Source: Paracidovorax wautersii
Lineage (GTDB): Bacteria > Pseudomonadota > Gammaproteobacteria > Burkholderiales > Burkholderiaceae_C
DNA: 64,000 nt
Assembly (NCBI RefSeq): GCF_031453675.1
Contig: NZ_JAVIZX010000001.1
Location: forward strand, 62,001 to 126,000
Direction of reading: 5' to 3'
Shown: positions 1 through 7,915 of the stretch, in pieces
Position numbering within the stretch: position 1 is the first letter of the stretch
Layout: the number at the start of each line of letters is the position of its first letter
Made by a program: the position numbers and the translations under genes
Notes under the pieces: generated by a model
Databases searched by the model: none
Told to the model about the DNA's origin: nothing
What the model saw: the letters and a program-made list of their open reading frames with translations, nothing else

Positions 1-8
1 GCGCCGCA

Positions 9-272
9 GGGCCTGTTAACGCGATGGAAGGGGATCGCGTTGATCCACCAAGGGGCTGTATGCAAGGCGCTCGCGCGCAGCAAGGCTGGTGCCTTGCAAG
101 TGCGGGCAACGCCGCAGACGGCCCCTTGGTGGGGCAACCCGAAGGGAATCTCATCGCAGCCCGCCCCTCGGCGTTGCGCTCCTTGTGCGTGTGCATACAC
201 GCACGGCGTCGCGCGCCTTGATGGGCGGGCTGGGATGAGCTTCGCGACCCCTTACATAGCGTTAACAGGCCC
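9..272. mobile_element. 264-bp terminal-inverted-repeat element (MITE-like)
   Basis: The ends are perfect 14-bp inverted repeats: GGGCCTGTTAACGC at 9-22 and its complement at 259-272. The outer pair 8/273 also matches. Nested inside are two further inverted pairs, 45-56 with 121-132 (CCACCAAGGGGC and its complement) and 61-68 with 91-98 (TGCAAGGC and its complement), so a transcript would fold strongly. No transposase-sized reading frame is present; the small frames inside are not convincing. The element sits inside an AsnC/Lrp gene, and removing 9-272 restores that frame. No obvious target-site duplication is visible. Calling it mobile is inference; the repeats and the interruption are seen directly. 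Confidence 0.6.
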
Positions 273-427
273 TAGCCCTCGATGACGCCGGCCGCCTCCA
301 GCTTGCGCACGCGCTCGCTCATGGCAGGCTGCGACAGGCCGATGCGCTTGCCCAGGGCGGCCAGGCTCTGCCGTGCGTCGGCCTGCAGCGCCTGCAGGAT
401 CAGGCGGTCCTTCTTGTCCAGTTCCAC
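273..427 (-). pseudogene. AsnC/Lrp-family regulator, N-terminal HTH only, interrupted
   Basis: The reading frame from a GTG at 427 (preceded by an AGAGGGG Shine-Dalgarno-like run) encodes VELDKKDRLILQALQADA followed by a winged-helix segment with GLSQPAMSERVRKLEAAGVIEG, the classic DNA-binding N-terminus of the AsnC/Lrp family. Intact proteins are about 150-165 residues and continue after the 'GVIEGY' turn into a RAM ligand-binding domain. Here the frame meets a TAG created exactly at the boundary of the 264-bp inverted-repeat element. Joining base 273 to base 8 gives Glu-Gly-Tyr-Ala-Ala in frame, as expected for the family, so the rest of the gene probably lies left of the window. The fragment is probably not functional. 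Confidence 0.7.
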
Positions 428-576
428 GTCGTGCCCCTCTTGGTAGCCGCTGCGGCTTGCAGCCTGCCCATGCCGATGACCCATCGGCCGGCGGGCGGCA
501 TTTCCGATGAATCCGGCTGTGCGGTGCGCAGCGTCGCCGCTATCGTAGGGCCTGTCACACCACGGCTTCACCCACC

Positions 577-1188
577 ATGCAACTCATCGGAATGCTCGAC
601 TCCCCCTATGTGCGCCGCGTCGCGGTCTCGCTGCACGTTCTGCATCGGCCGTTCGAGCACCAGTCCCTGTCGGTGTTCAGTACCTTCGATCAGTTCCACC
701 GGATCAACCCGGTCGTCAAGGCGCCGACGCTGGTGACGGACGACGGCACGGTGCTCATGGATTCCACGCTCATCCTGCAATGGATCGAGGCACAGGCCCC
801 CGCGTCGCAGCTGACGCCGCACGTGGCGGCGCAGCGCCTGCACGACCTGCGGCTCACCGGCCTGGCGCTGGCGGCCTGCGAGAAGGCCGTGCAGACGGTG
901 TACGAACACCAGCTGCGGCCGGCCGACAAGCGCCATGCGCCCTGGCTCGACCGTATTGGCAGCCAGCTCGACGCGGCCTTCGCAGCGCTGGAGGCCGACA
1001 TCGCACGGGTACCCCCGGCCACCGCGCAGGACGCGCTGACGCACGGCAGCATCGCCGCCGCCGTGGCCTGGAGTTTCACGCAACTGCTGCTGCCAGGCCG
1101 GGTGGATGCGGCCGCCCACCGGCATCTGGCGGCCTTCACCGAGGCGGCCGAACAGCTGCCCGCCTTCCTGGCCTGTCCTCAGACCTGA
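577..1188 (+). CDS. glutathione S-transferase family protein
   Basis: The protein has 203 residues, the usual size for a bacterial soluble GST. The N-terminus (MQLIGMLDSPYVRRVAVSL) is the thioredoxin-like fold with the S-P-x-x-R-R-V pattern of the glutathione site. It is followed by NPVVKAPTLVTDDGTVLMDST, where the cis-proline and the Asp-Ser pair that contact glutathione fall. The remainder is helical and Ala/Leu-rich, like the C-terminal GST domain. It would conjugate or reduce electrophiles with glutathione in the cytoplasm; the substrate cannot be read from the sequence. It is divergent from the broken AsnC/Lrp gene, which may once have regulated it. Confidence 0.85.
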   Translation: MQLIGMLDSPYVRRVAVSLHVLHRPFEHQSLSVFSTFDQFHRINPVVKAPTLVTDDGTVLMDSTLILQWIEAQAPASQLTPHVAAQRLHDLRLTGLALAACEKAVQTVYEHQLRPADKRHAPWLDRIGSQLDAAFAALEADIARVPPATAQDALTHGSIAAAVAWSFTQLLLPGRVDAAAHRHLAAFTEAAEQLPAFLACPQT

Positions 1189-1214
1189 CGCGGCGCTGCG
1201 CATCCGGTCCCAGT

Positions 1215-1250
1215 AAAAAGGCGGGCTCCCGCCATGCAGGAGCCCGCCTT
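1215..1250 (-). terminator. rho-independent terminator of the cytochrome b561-yceI operon
   Basis: A perfect 12-bp stem, AAGGCGGGCTCC (1218-1229) pairing with 1239-1250, is separated by a 9-nt loop. Read leftward it is followed by a T-run (complement of 1215-1219). It lies about 70 bp past the stop of the last leftward yceI gene and just after the convergent GST gene, so it may serve both sides. Confidence 0.8.
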
Positions 1251-1320
1251 GCGCGGTGGGAGCCAGGCCACGGTGCCGGACCTGTCAGGCCCGGCAGGCG
1301 TAGCAGCCGCCGTCGCTTCG

Positions 1321-1899
1321 TTACTGCTTGACGGCTTCGATCTGCGCCACGATGCGCACGTTCTTGGGGAAGCCGTACTGCACGCCATAGTCCGCGCCGA
1401 AGGCCGTGCGGTCGATGGTCGTCTCGAAGTCGCCGCCGCACACTTCACGCTTGAGCATGGGGCTTTGGTAGCAGGCGAACTGGTTAGCCTTGAAGGTGGC
1501 GGGCTGGGTCTTGCCCTTGATGGTCAGGTCGCCGGCCACGGACACCAGCTTGTCGCCGTCGAACGTGAACTTGTCGCCCACGAACTTGGCGGTGGGGTAC
1601 TTGGCGGCGTCGAAGATGTCGGCGCTCTGCAGGTGCTTGTCGAACGGGGCGGTGCCGGTGTTGATCGAGGTGATGTCGATCGTCAGTTCCACCTTGCCGG
1701 TCTTGGCCGCCTTGTCCAGCTGGATCGTGCCTTCCTTCTTGTCGAAGCGGCCGCGGTTCACGCTGGCGCCGAAGTGGCTGATCTCGAAGGTGGCGAAGGT
1801 GTGGGTCGGGTCCACGGCATACGTGGCGGACTGGGCCTGCACGGCGCCTGCGGCCAGGGTTGCGGCCACAGCGGCGAAGGCGAAGAGGGATTTACGCAT
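1321..1899 (-). CDS. YceI family periplasmic protein (copy 1)
   Basis: The protein has 192 residues. The start at 1899 has a GGAG box 9 nt upstream and gives a clean Sec signal peptide (MRKSLFAFAAVAATLAAGAVQAQ). The mature part, ATYAVDPTHTFATFEISHFG, is the YceI lipocalin-like signature, and the family's beta strands follow (GRFDKKEGTIQLD, DLTIKGKTQPATFK). YceI proteins bind isoprenoid or other amphiphilic lipids in the periplasm. It is the last gene of a leftward unit with a second YceI paralogue and a cytochrome b561, a common pairing in which the cytochrome is thought to act on a quinone-like ligand. The role in this organism is inferred. Confidence 0.88.
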   Translation of the reverse strand: MRKSLFAFAAVAATLAAGAVQAQSATYAVDPTHTFATFEISHFGASVNRGRFDKKEGTIQLDKAAKTGKVELTIDITSINTGTAPFDKHLQSADIFDAAKYPTAKFVGDKFTFDGDKLVSVAGDLTIKGKTQPATFKANQFACYQSPMLKREVCGGDFETTIDRTAFGADYGVQYGFPKNVRIVAQIEAVKQ

Positions 1900-1952
1900 G
1901 TCGATATCTCCGGTTGAAAAAACGAAAGGAATGGAAAAGGAACGCGAGGGGG

Positions 1953-2528
1953 TCAGATCTTGGGCACGCCGGTCAGCGCCAGCTTGAACTTGACTTGCAC
2001 TTCGTCGGCCACCATGGACGTGTCCGCCCATTCGTTCTCGCCGATCTTGAAGGCCAGGCGCCTAATGGGGAAGGCGCCGGTGGCCATCGTGGTGGCGCCG
2101 CTTTGCGTCAGCGTCACCGGCACGACCACGTCCTGGGAAGCGCCCTTGACGTTCAGCTTGCCGGCCACTTCGTACTTGCCCGCGCCGACCGCCTTGATGG
2201 CCGTGGACTGGAACGTGGCCTGCGGGAACTTGGGCACGTTGAACCAGGTGGGCTTGGGCAGTTCGGCGTCGGTTTCCTTCACGCCCAGCGTGGCGCTGCC
2301 GGTGTCCACCGTGAAGGCGATCTTGCTGGTGGCCAGCTTGGCGGGGTCGAAGGCGACCTGCGCATCGAACTTCTTGAATTTGCCTTCCACCGGCACGCCC
2401 ATCTGCTTGCTCACGAAGGCGATCTCGCTCTGCGCGGGCACCAGGGCCTGCTGGGCGAAGGCGGGCGCACCGGCCAGCAGTGCGGTGGTGGCCAGCGCCA
2501 GGCCGGCGAAGGTCGTCGAATAGGTCAT
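1953..2528 (-). CDS. YceI family periplasmic protein (copy 2)
   Basis: The protein has 191 residues with an N-terminal signal peptide (MTYSTTFAGLALATTALLAGAPAFA). The mature start, QQALVPAQSEIAFVSKQMGVPVEG, and the later strands with LNVKGASQDVVVPVTL place it in the YceI family. It is clearly divergent from the neighbouring copy: it belongs to the branch with the 'SKQMGVPVEGKF' motif rather than 'HTFATFEISHFG'. The start codon has a GGAG box just upstream. It lies 53 bp before the downstream yceI and 44 bp after the cytochrome b561 gene, so the three are one leftward operon. Confidence 0.87.
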   Translation of the reverse strand: MTYSTTFAGLALATTALLAGAPAFAQQALVPAQSEIAFVSKQMGVPVEGKFKKFDAQVAFDPAKLATSKIAFTVDTGSATLGVKETDAELPKPTWFNVPKFPQATFQSTAIKAVGAGKYEVAGKLNVKGASQDVVVPVTLTQSGATTMATGAFPIRRLAFKIGENEWADTSMVADEVQVKFKLALTGVPKI

Positions 2529-2572
2529 GGAGGGCTCCGCGTCAGAAAAAGGAAAAGAAAGGAGGAAAGGGG

Positions 2573-3136
2573 TCAGCCCCGGCCGGGCAGCATGCGGCCG
2601 ATGAGGCCGTCGCGGTCGATCAGCTGGTGCTTGAATGCGGCCGCCACGTGCAGCGCCACCAGCGCGGCCAGCGCGTAGGCCGTCCAGGCGTGCCAGGGCT
2701 TGATGGCCTCGGCCAGCTCCGGGCTGGCGGGCACGAAGCTCGGCAACGGCAGCACGCCAAGGAACACGATGGGGAAGCCCGCCGCCGAGCTGTAGGCCCA
2801 GCCGACCAGCGGCACGGCGAAGAACAGCAGGTACAGCAGGTGATGCGTGCCATGGTGGGCGATCTGCTGCCAGCGCGGCATGCCGGCCTGCACCGCCGCG
2901 GGCAACGCGGGCGGGCGGTGCGTGAGGCGCCACAGCAGCCGCAGCGCCGACAGCGCCAGAATCGTCACCCCCGCCCACTTGTGCCAGTTGTACAGCTTGA
3001 GGCGCTGGGGCGAGAACGGCAGCCCCGTCATGTACCAGCCCACGCAGAACACGGCCACGATGGCCAGCCCCAGCACCCAATGCAGCGCGATGGCGGTGGC
3101 GCCGTAGCGCATCGGTTGTGTCTGCAGAGTGGTCAT
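2573..3136 (-). CDS. cytochrome b561 family membrane protein
   Basis: The protein has 187 residues and four hydrophobic helices. The first begins YGATAIALHWVLGLAIVAVF, with the heme-ligand His of helix 1. A second His-bearing helix (LYNWHKWAGVTILALSALRLLWRLTH) and a third (HHGTHHLLYLLFFAVPLVGWAYS) follow, and the last has WHAWTAYALAALVALHVAAAFKH. The paired His residues are as expected for a diheme b561 of the YodB/CybB type that oxidises quinol or superoxide at the inner membrane. It is the first gene of the b561-yceI-yceI operon. A perfect palindrome about 115 bp upstream is a candidate operator. Confidence 0.88.
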   Translation of the reverse strand: MTTLQTQPMRYGATAIALHWVLGLAIVAVFCVGWYMTGLPFSPQRLKLYNWHKWAGVTILALSALRLLWRLTHRPPALPAAVQAGMPRWQQIAHHGTHHLLYLLFFAVPLVGWAYSSAAGFPIVFLGVLPLPSFVPASPELAEAIKPWHAWTAYALAALVALHVAAAFKHQLIDRDGLIGRMLPGRG

Positions 3137-3581
3137 GGTGATGAAGGCGTGGACGTGGAAATCAATGATGGTGGAGCGCGGGGAGACCCTTCGGGCAACG
3201 CAGTCTAGAGTCCTCCCAATCCATTAAGTTTCAATGCCCTTGTCGCGACGATTCAAAATAATTGAATCAACGCGGCAGCTGCCCCATTTGCATGACGTCC
3301 GGAGCGTCCGGGGAGAAGCCCTCAGCACCTGGTGCGGGATGTCGGGAAGGCGTTGGGGGAACCGGCGGCCACGGCAGCAAGCGCCTGGAGCTTCGCTGGC
3401 TCCCTGTTGGAGCCGCTGCCCAGGGGTGCGCTACGCCCCGCCTTCCTGCGCGCCCCTCGCCCGCCCGGTGCGGGACACGCAGCACATCATCCAGGGGGAT
3501 TGAAGCGCTTCTTCTGCTTTGGGCGAATGCTGGGGACTGCCGGCGCGGCACTTCGCCGGCCGTCACTCCCCGCCCGCTGGA
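3137..3581. other. gene-free region upstream of the cytochrome b561 operon
   Basis: These 445 bp lie between the divergent-facing start of the b561 operon and the 3' end of the biotin carboxylase gene. The half near 3200-3270 is AT-richer than its surroundings and holds a 19-bp palindrome. The half at 3330-3580 is GC-rich and holds no convincing gene, RNA or repeat that I can recognise. Confidence 0.5.
3250..3268. promoter_or_regulatory. perfect palindrome, candidate LysR-type operator
   Basis: GATTCAA-N5-TTGAATC is a perfect 19-bp dyad. It contains the T-N11-A box typical of LysR-type sites, within the AT-rich stretch about 115 bp upstream of the cytochrome b561 start. No LysR gene lies beside it in this window, so the cognate regulator is unknown. 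Confidence 0.4.
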
Positions 3582-5324
3582 TTACGCCGCGTCGCCGATG
3601 GTGGCCAAGCTGGCGCCCACCGCCTGGTAGCTGCCGGCCTGCGCCTGGATGCGGATGCGGCCGCTGCGATGGGCCGCCACCTGCATCTCCATCTTCATGG
3701 CTTCCATGACGGCGATGACATCGCCCTCCTTCACCTGGGCGCCGTCCTCCACCTTCCAGGCATGCAGGTTGCCGGCGATGGGGGACACCACGGCGGCCGG
3801 ATCCACATCCGGCGTGGCGGCTCCTGCTGCTGCCGCAGACGGGGCGGCTCCTGCGGACTGGAGGCCGCGCAGCAGCTCGGCCGGCAGGCCCAGCGAGACG
3901 CGGCGGCCGTCGATCTCCATTGCGGTGCGCACCAGCGTCGCGTCCGGCTGCGGTTCAGCGCGTGCCGCGGCGGCCAGGGGGTTGGCAAAGTCGGTCTCGA
4001 TCCAGCGCGTGTGCACCTTGAAGCCGTCCGTGCCGATGAAATCGGCGTGCCCCATCACGGCGCGGTGGAACGGCAGCACCGAGGCCACGCCGTCGATGCG
4101 GAATTCCTTGAGCGCCCGGCGCGCGCGGGCCATGGCCTGCTCGCGCGTGGCACCGGTCACGATGAGCTTGGCCATCAGCGAATCGAAGGTGCCCGGCACG
4201 ACGGAGCCGGCCTGCACGCCCGTGTCCAGGCGCACTCCCGGGCCCGAGGGGGCATCGAAGCGCGTGACCGGGCCCGGCGTGGGCAGAAAGCCCCGGCCCA
4301 CGTCTTCGGCGTTGATGCGGAACTCGATGGAATGGCCCAGGGGCGCCGGCGTCTCGGTCACCGATAGCGTGTGGCCGTCGGCCACGCGCAACTGCTCCAC
4401 CACCAGGTCCACGCCCGTGGTCTGCTCGGTCACCGGGTGCTCCACCTGCAGGCGCGTGTTCACTTCGAGGAACGAGATGGCGCCGCTGCCCGAGAGCAGA
4501 AACTCCACCGTGCCGGCGCTGGCATAGCCCGCCTCGGCGCAGATGGCGCGCGCGGATTCGTGGATGCGCGTGCGCTGCTCGTCGGACAGGAAGGGCGCGG
4601 GCGCTTCCTCCACCAGCTTCTGGTTGCGGCGCTGCAGCGAGCAGTCGCGCGTGCCCAGCACCACCACGTTGCCGTGCTGGTCGGCAATGACCTGCGCCTC
4701 GATATGGCGCGGCTTGTCGAGGAACTGCTCGACGAAGCACTCGCCGCGCCCGAAGGCCGTGACGGCCTCGCGCACGGCGGAATCGAACAGCTCGGCCACC
4801 TCGTCCATGCGCCACGCGATCTTCATGCCGCGCCCGCCGCCACCGAAGGCGGCCTTGATGATGATGGGCAGGCCGTGCTGCTCGGCGAAGGCCAGCACCT
4901 CGCCGGCATCCTTCACCGGGTCGGACGTGCCGGCCACCAGCGGTGCACCCACCTTGAGCGCGATCTTGCGGGCCTCGACCTTGTCGCCCAGGCGGGCGAT
5001 GGCCGTGGGCGAGGGGCCGATCCACACCAGGCCGGCGTCGATCACGGCCTGCGCGAAGGCGGCGCTCTCGGACAGGAAGCCATAGCCGGGGTGCACCGCA
5101 TCGGCACCGCTGCGCTTGGCAATCGCCAGCAGCTTCTCGATGTTCAGGTAGGTATCGGCCGGGCGGTCGCCATCGAGGCCATAGGCCTCGTCGGCCATGC
5201 GCGCATGCAGCGCGTCGAGGTCGGCATTGGCATACACGGCCACGGACTGCACGCCGTAGTCGGCACAGGCGCGGGCGATGCGGACGGCGATCTCGCCTCG
5301 GTTGGCAATCAGGACTTTTTTCAT
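3582..5324 (-). CDS. biotin carboxylase with C-terminal biotin carboxyl carrier domain
   Basis: The protein has 580 residues. The N-terminus ([20 protein letters not shown]) is the biotin carboxylase nucleotide-binding start. The ATP-grasp region carries [12 protein letters not shown] and the catalytic segment [20 protein letters not shown]. The C-terminal 75 residues form a lipoyl/biotinyl domain with the biotinylation motif EAMKME, whose Lys is the attachment site. It would carboxylate its own biotin from bicarbonate and ATP. No classical carboxyltransferase gene (accAD- or pccB-like) lies next to it. It is the last gene of the pyroglutamate unit, behind the fused pxpB-pxpC gene, whose PxpC half belongs to the family long annotated as a biotin-dependent carboxyltransferase. 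Its exact partner is unproven. Confidence 0.85.
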   Translation of the reverse strand: MKKVLIANRGEIAVRIARACADYGVQSVAVYANADLDALHARMADEAYGLDGDRPADTYLNIEKLLAIAKRSGADAVHPGYGFLSESAAFAQAVIDAGLVWIGPSPTAIARLGDKVEARKIALKVGAPLVAGTSDPVKDAGEVLAFAEQHGLPIIIKAAFGGGGRGMKIAWRMDEVAELFDSAVREAVTAFGRGECFVEQFLDKPRHIEAQVIADQHGNVVVLGTRDCSLQRRNQKLVEEAPAPFLSDEQRTRIHESARAICAEAGYASAGTVEFLLSGSGAISFLEVNTRLQVEHPVTEQTTGVDLVVEQLRVADGHTLSVTETPAPLGHSIEFRINAEDVGRGFLPTPGPVTRFDAPSGPGVRLDTGVQAGSVVPGTFDSLMAKLIVTGATREQAMARARRALKEFRIDGVASVLPFHRAVMGHADFIGTDGFKVHTRWIETDFANPLAAAARAEPQPDATLVRTAMEIDGRRVSLGLPAELLRGLQSAGAAPSAAAAGAATPDVDPAAVVSPIAGNLHAWKVEDGAQVKEGDVIAVMEAMKMEMQVAAHRSGRIRIQAQAGSYQAVGASLATIGDAA

Positions 5325-5444
5325 GGATTCAACCTGTCAATTTCTAGTGAGCTGTTGAACATCGCACCATCACCGCTGGACATCAGAAGGCCGCGGAGCA
5401 GGCCATGCCAGCAGACGCCGTGGAACTGGCTTTGCCAGGCCACT

Positions 5445-5490
5445 GGCGTCGTCCCCCTGAAGGGGGAAGGCGCGAAGCGACACAGGGGGT
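5445..5490. repeat. dispersed palindromic repeat, family A, partial copy
   Basis: This stretch contains CCCCCT-GA-AGGGGG (5453-5466) followed by GAAGGCGCGAAGCGACACAG and GGGG. It matches the right half of the copies at 8634-8729 and 39863-39951. It lies directly behind the pxpB-pxpC stop codon, in the 165-bp gap before the biotin carboxylase gene. Confidence 0.6.
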
Positions 5491-7097
5491 CATTCCCGAA
5501 CCACGGGCTCGAAAGCCGTGATGGGGTTGAAGCGTACCCAGGCGTTCACGGGGATCTGTCCCGCGCGGTCCAGGTGGTAGGACGCCACGGCGCCGATCAC
5601 CGGGTAGCCCCCGGTGAGCGGGTGGTCCGCCAGGAACAGCACGGGCTGGCCGCTGGGCGGCACCTGGATGGCGCCGGTGGGCGTGCCTTCGCTCGGCAGC
5701 TCGCCGGTTACCGCGCGCGACAAGGGCGTTTCGCCCGCGAGGCGGATGCCCACACGGTTCGACTGCGGCGTGACCTGCCAGCGCTGGCTGCGCAGCAGCG
5801 CGATGGACTCGGACGTGAACCAGTCGGTGCGCGGGCCCAGCACCACGTCGAGCACCACGTCCTGCTGCGTCGTGGGCAGATCGGCGGGCGGGAGCTCGGC
5901 CGCGCCCACCACGGCGCCGCGGGGTGCCGGCAGCACGCCCAGCACATCGCACACCGCCAGCGCGGCCGGGCCGACGTGGGCCAGCGTATCGGTGGCGCGG
6001 CTGCCCAGCACGGGCGCCCCGGCAAAGCCGCCGCGCACGGCCACGTAGCTGCGCGTGCCGGCCGTGGGCTCGCCGATGGCCAGCACATCGCCCTCCGCCA
6101 GGGCCACGGGCGCATAGCGCTCTACGCTCCAGCGCGCACCGCTTGCGGCCGTGAGGGTGACGGGGCCTGCGGCGCCGGTCACGGCCACCACGGTGTCGCC
6201 GCGGCTGCGCAGTTGCAGGCCGCCGTTGACGGTCTCCAGGCAGGCGAGGTTAGAGGCATTGCCCACGAGCCGGTTCGCGGCCTTGGCCGCCGCCTGGTCC
6301 ATGGCACCGGAGGCCGACACGCCCTGCCCCGCCTGGCCATGGCGGCCCAGGTCCTGGAACAGCGTCTGCAGGCCGGGCGAGCGCACTTCCAGCGCCGCGC
6401 CGTCGGCCACAGCGGCCGCTTCGGATTGGGAGTGTTTTTGGCCTCCAGCGCTTATCAGACGGTCGCTGTCAGCTTCCGAAAGCATAGCAATATCGACGAA
6501 GCGCACGCGGTAGCCCGGCTGCAGCAGCGAGGGCTTGTCGCGGTCGATGTCCCACATGGCCACCGGCGTGGTGCCGATGATCTGCCAGCCGCCCGGACTG
6601 GCCTGGGGATACACACCGCTGAAGGTGCCTGCCAGGCCCACGCCGCCCGCCGGGATGCGGGTGCGCGGCACCGTGCGGCGCGGCACGTTCAGGCTCGGGT
6701 GGCCGCCCACCAAGTAGCCGAAGCCGGGCGCGAAGCCGGTGAAGGCCACCGTGTATTCGCTGCTCGTGTGGCGCCGGATGACTTCCTCCGGCGTGATGCC
6801 CAGCATCTGCGCCACTTCAGCCAGATCCTCGCCGTCGTAGTGCACGGGGATCTCGACCAGCACATCGCTGCGCTGGGCAGCCGCGCTCACGTCGCGCTGG
6901 GCGATGGCCTCGACCAGTGCGGCAAAGCTCTGCACGGTCGGGCGGAAGGTCACCAGCAGCGTGCGTGCGGCAGGCACCAACTCCTCGATGCCGGCGATGG
7001 GGTCGCGCTTGAGCGAGGCCAGCAGCGCCAGCGTCTGGTCGAGGTCATCGAGCTCGACCAGCAGCGCATTCAGGTTGACAGGCAGGAAACGCTTCAT
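5490..7097 (-). CDS. fused 5-oxoprolinase subunits PxpB-PxpC
   Basis: The protein has 535 residues. Residues 1 to about 205 are PxpB/KipI-like (RIPAGGVGLAGTFSGVYPQA; ASPGGWQIIGTTPV). Residues from about 240 on are PxpC/KipA-like (RSPGLQTLFQDLGRHGQAGQ; GAMDQAAAKAANRLVGN; LADHPLTGGYPVIG). In most bacteria these are two genes. With PxpA they form the ATP-dependent prokaryotic 5-oxoprolinase that opens pyroglutamate to glutamate. The roughly 35-residue linker contains a stretch (AMLSEADSDRLISAGGQKHS) encoded by AT-richer DNA that matches a dispersed palindromic repeat, as if the fusion point carries a captured repeat. The gene begins 7 bp after pxpA. Confidence 0.88.
   Translation of the reverse strand: MKRFLPVNLNALLVELDDLDQTLALLASLKRDPIAGIEELVPAARTLLVTFRPTVQSFAALVEAIAQRDVSAAAQRSDVLVEIPVHYDGEDLAEVAQMLGITPEEVIRRHTSSEYTVAFTGFAPGFGYLVGGHPSLNVPRRTVPRTRIPAGGVGLAGTFSGVYPQASPGGWQIIGTTPVAMWDIDRDKPSLLQPGYRVRFVDIAMLSEADSDRLISAGGQKHSQSEAAAVADGAALEVRSPGLQTLFQDLGRHGQAGQGVSASGAMDQAAAKAANRLVGNASNLACLETVNGGLQLRSRGDTVVAVTGAAGPVTLTAASGARWSVERYAPVALAEGDVLAIGEPTAGTRSYVAVRGGFAGAPVLGSRATDTLAHVGPAALAVCDVLGVLPAPRGAVVGAAELPPADLPTTQQDVVLDVVLGPRTDWFTSESIALLRSQRWQVTPQSNRVGIRLAGETPLSRAVTGELPSEGTPTGAIQVPPSGQPVLFLADHPLTGGYPVIGAVASYHLDRAGQIPVNAWVRFNPITAFEPVVRE
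6430..6490. repeat. dispersed hairpin repeat, family B, inside coding sequence
   Basis: This roughly 60-bp stretch is AT-richer than its surroundings. Read on the minus strand it runs TTGCTATGCTTTCGGAAGCT, then AGCGACCG, ATAAGCGCTGGAGGCC and AAAAACA. Its order of blocks (TTGCTA, AGC, AGCG, AAGCGCT, GGCC, A-run) resembles the copy at 12570-12625. It lies exactly in the linker between the PxpB and PxpC domains and preserves the reading frame. Confidence 0.5.
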
Positions 7098-7104
7098 CGG
7101 CTGC

Positions 7105-7863
7105 TCACCCTGCGAACGAGGCGATGGTCACGCCTTCCCGCTCGAAGCGCGCGCGCAGTTGGCGGGCGATGGACACCGCACCGGGGCTGTCGCCATGCAC
7201 GCAGATGGAATCGGCCTCGATGCGCACGGTGCTACCGTCGACGGCTTCGAGCGTGCCCTCACGCACCAGGCGCAGCATGCGGTCGGCAATCAACTGCTCG
7301 TCGTGCAGCACGGCGCCCTTTTCGCGGCGCGACACCAGCGCGCCCTGCGGCGTGTAGGCGCGGTCGGCAAAGGCTTCGGCCACCACGCGCAGGCCGGCGT
7401 CGCGGGCCCACTGGATCAGCGGCGAGCCGGCCAGGGCCACCAGCACCAGCGAGGGGTCGATCTCGTGGATGGCGGTGATCACGTCCTTCGCCTGGCGGGC
7501 GTCATGGGCGATGGTGTTGTAGAGCGCGCCGTGCGGCTTCACGTAGCGCACGCTGGTGCCGGCGGCCTTGGCCAGGCCCTGCAGAGCACCGATCTGGTAG
7601 ATCACGTCGGCCACCAGTTCGGCGCTCTCGACGTCGATGTTGCGGCGGCCGAAGCCGGGCAGGTCGTTGTAGGCCACGTGGGCGCCGACGACCACGCCGT
7701 TCTCCTTGGCGTGGCGCAGCGTGCGCAGGATGCCGACGGCATCGCCGGCATGGAAACCGCAGGCCACGTTGGCGCTGCTCACGATGCCCAGCATCGCGGC
7801 ATCGTCACCCATGCGCCAGGCGCTGAAGCTCTCGCCCAGGTCGCTGTTCAGGTCCATCTTCAT
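7105..7863 (-). CDS. pxpA: 5-oxoprolinase subunit PxpA (LamB/YcsF family)
   Basis: The protein has 252 residues, the family length. The start [16 protein letters not shown] with NSDLGE, then [13 protein letters not shown] and [15 protein letters not shown], are the LamB/YcsF signature blocks; [12 protein letters not shown] is another conserved core motif. PxpA is the catalytic partner of PxpB-PxpC in ATP-dependent cleavage of 5-oxoproline to glutamate in the cytoplasm. It is preceded by pcp, which releases the substrate from peptides, and followed 7 bp later by the fused pxpB-pxpC gene. Confidence 0.92.
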   Translation of the reverse strand: MKMDLNSDLGESFSAWRMGDDAAMLGIVSSANVACGFHAGDAVGILRTLRHAKENGVVVGAHVAYNDLPGFGRRNIDVESAELVADVIYQIGALQGLAKAAGTSVRYVKPHGALYNTIAHDARQAKDVITAIHEIDPSLVLVALAGSPLIQWARDAGLRVVAEAFADRAYTPQGALVSRREKGAVLHDEQLIADRMLRLVREGTLEAVDGSTVRIEADSICVHGDSPGAVSIARQLRARFEREGVTIASFAG

Positions 7864-7915
7864 CGTCGTGTCCTCCTTGGGGTGGACGGCATCCAGCTGC
7901 CGTCCGGAAATGGGA

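Noticed and set aside
4371-7478. Very long open frame on the plus strand (over 1000 codons) opposite the carboxylase and pxp genes
   Set aside because: It is antisense to three well-recognised genes, is rich in Gly/Arg/His/Ala from GC-rich third positions, and shows no domain. It is a compositional shadow.
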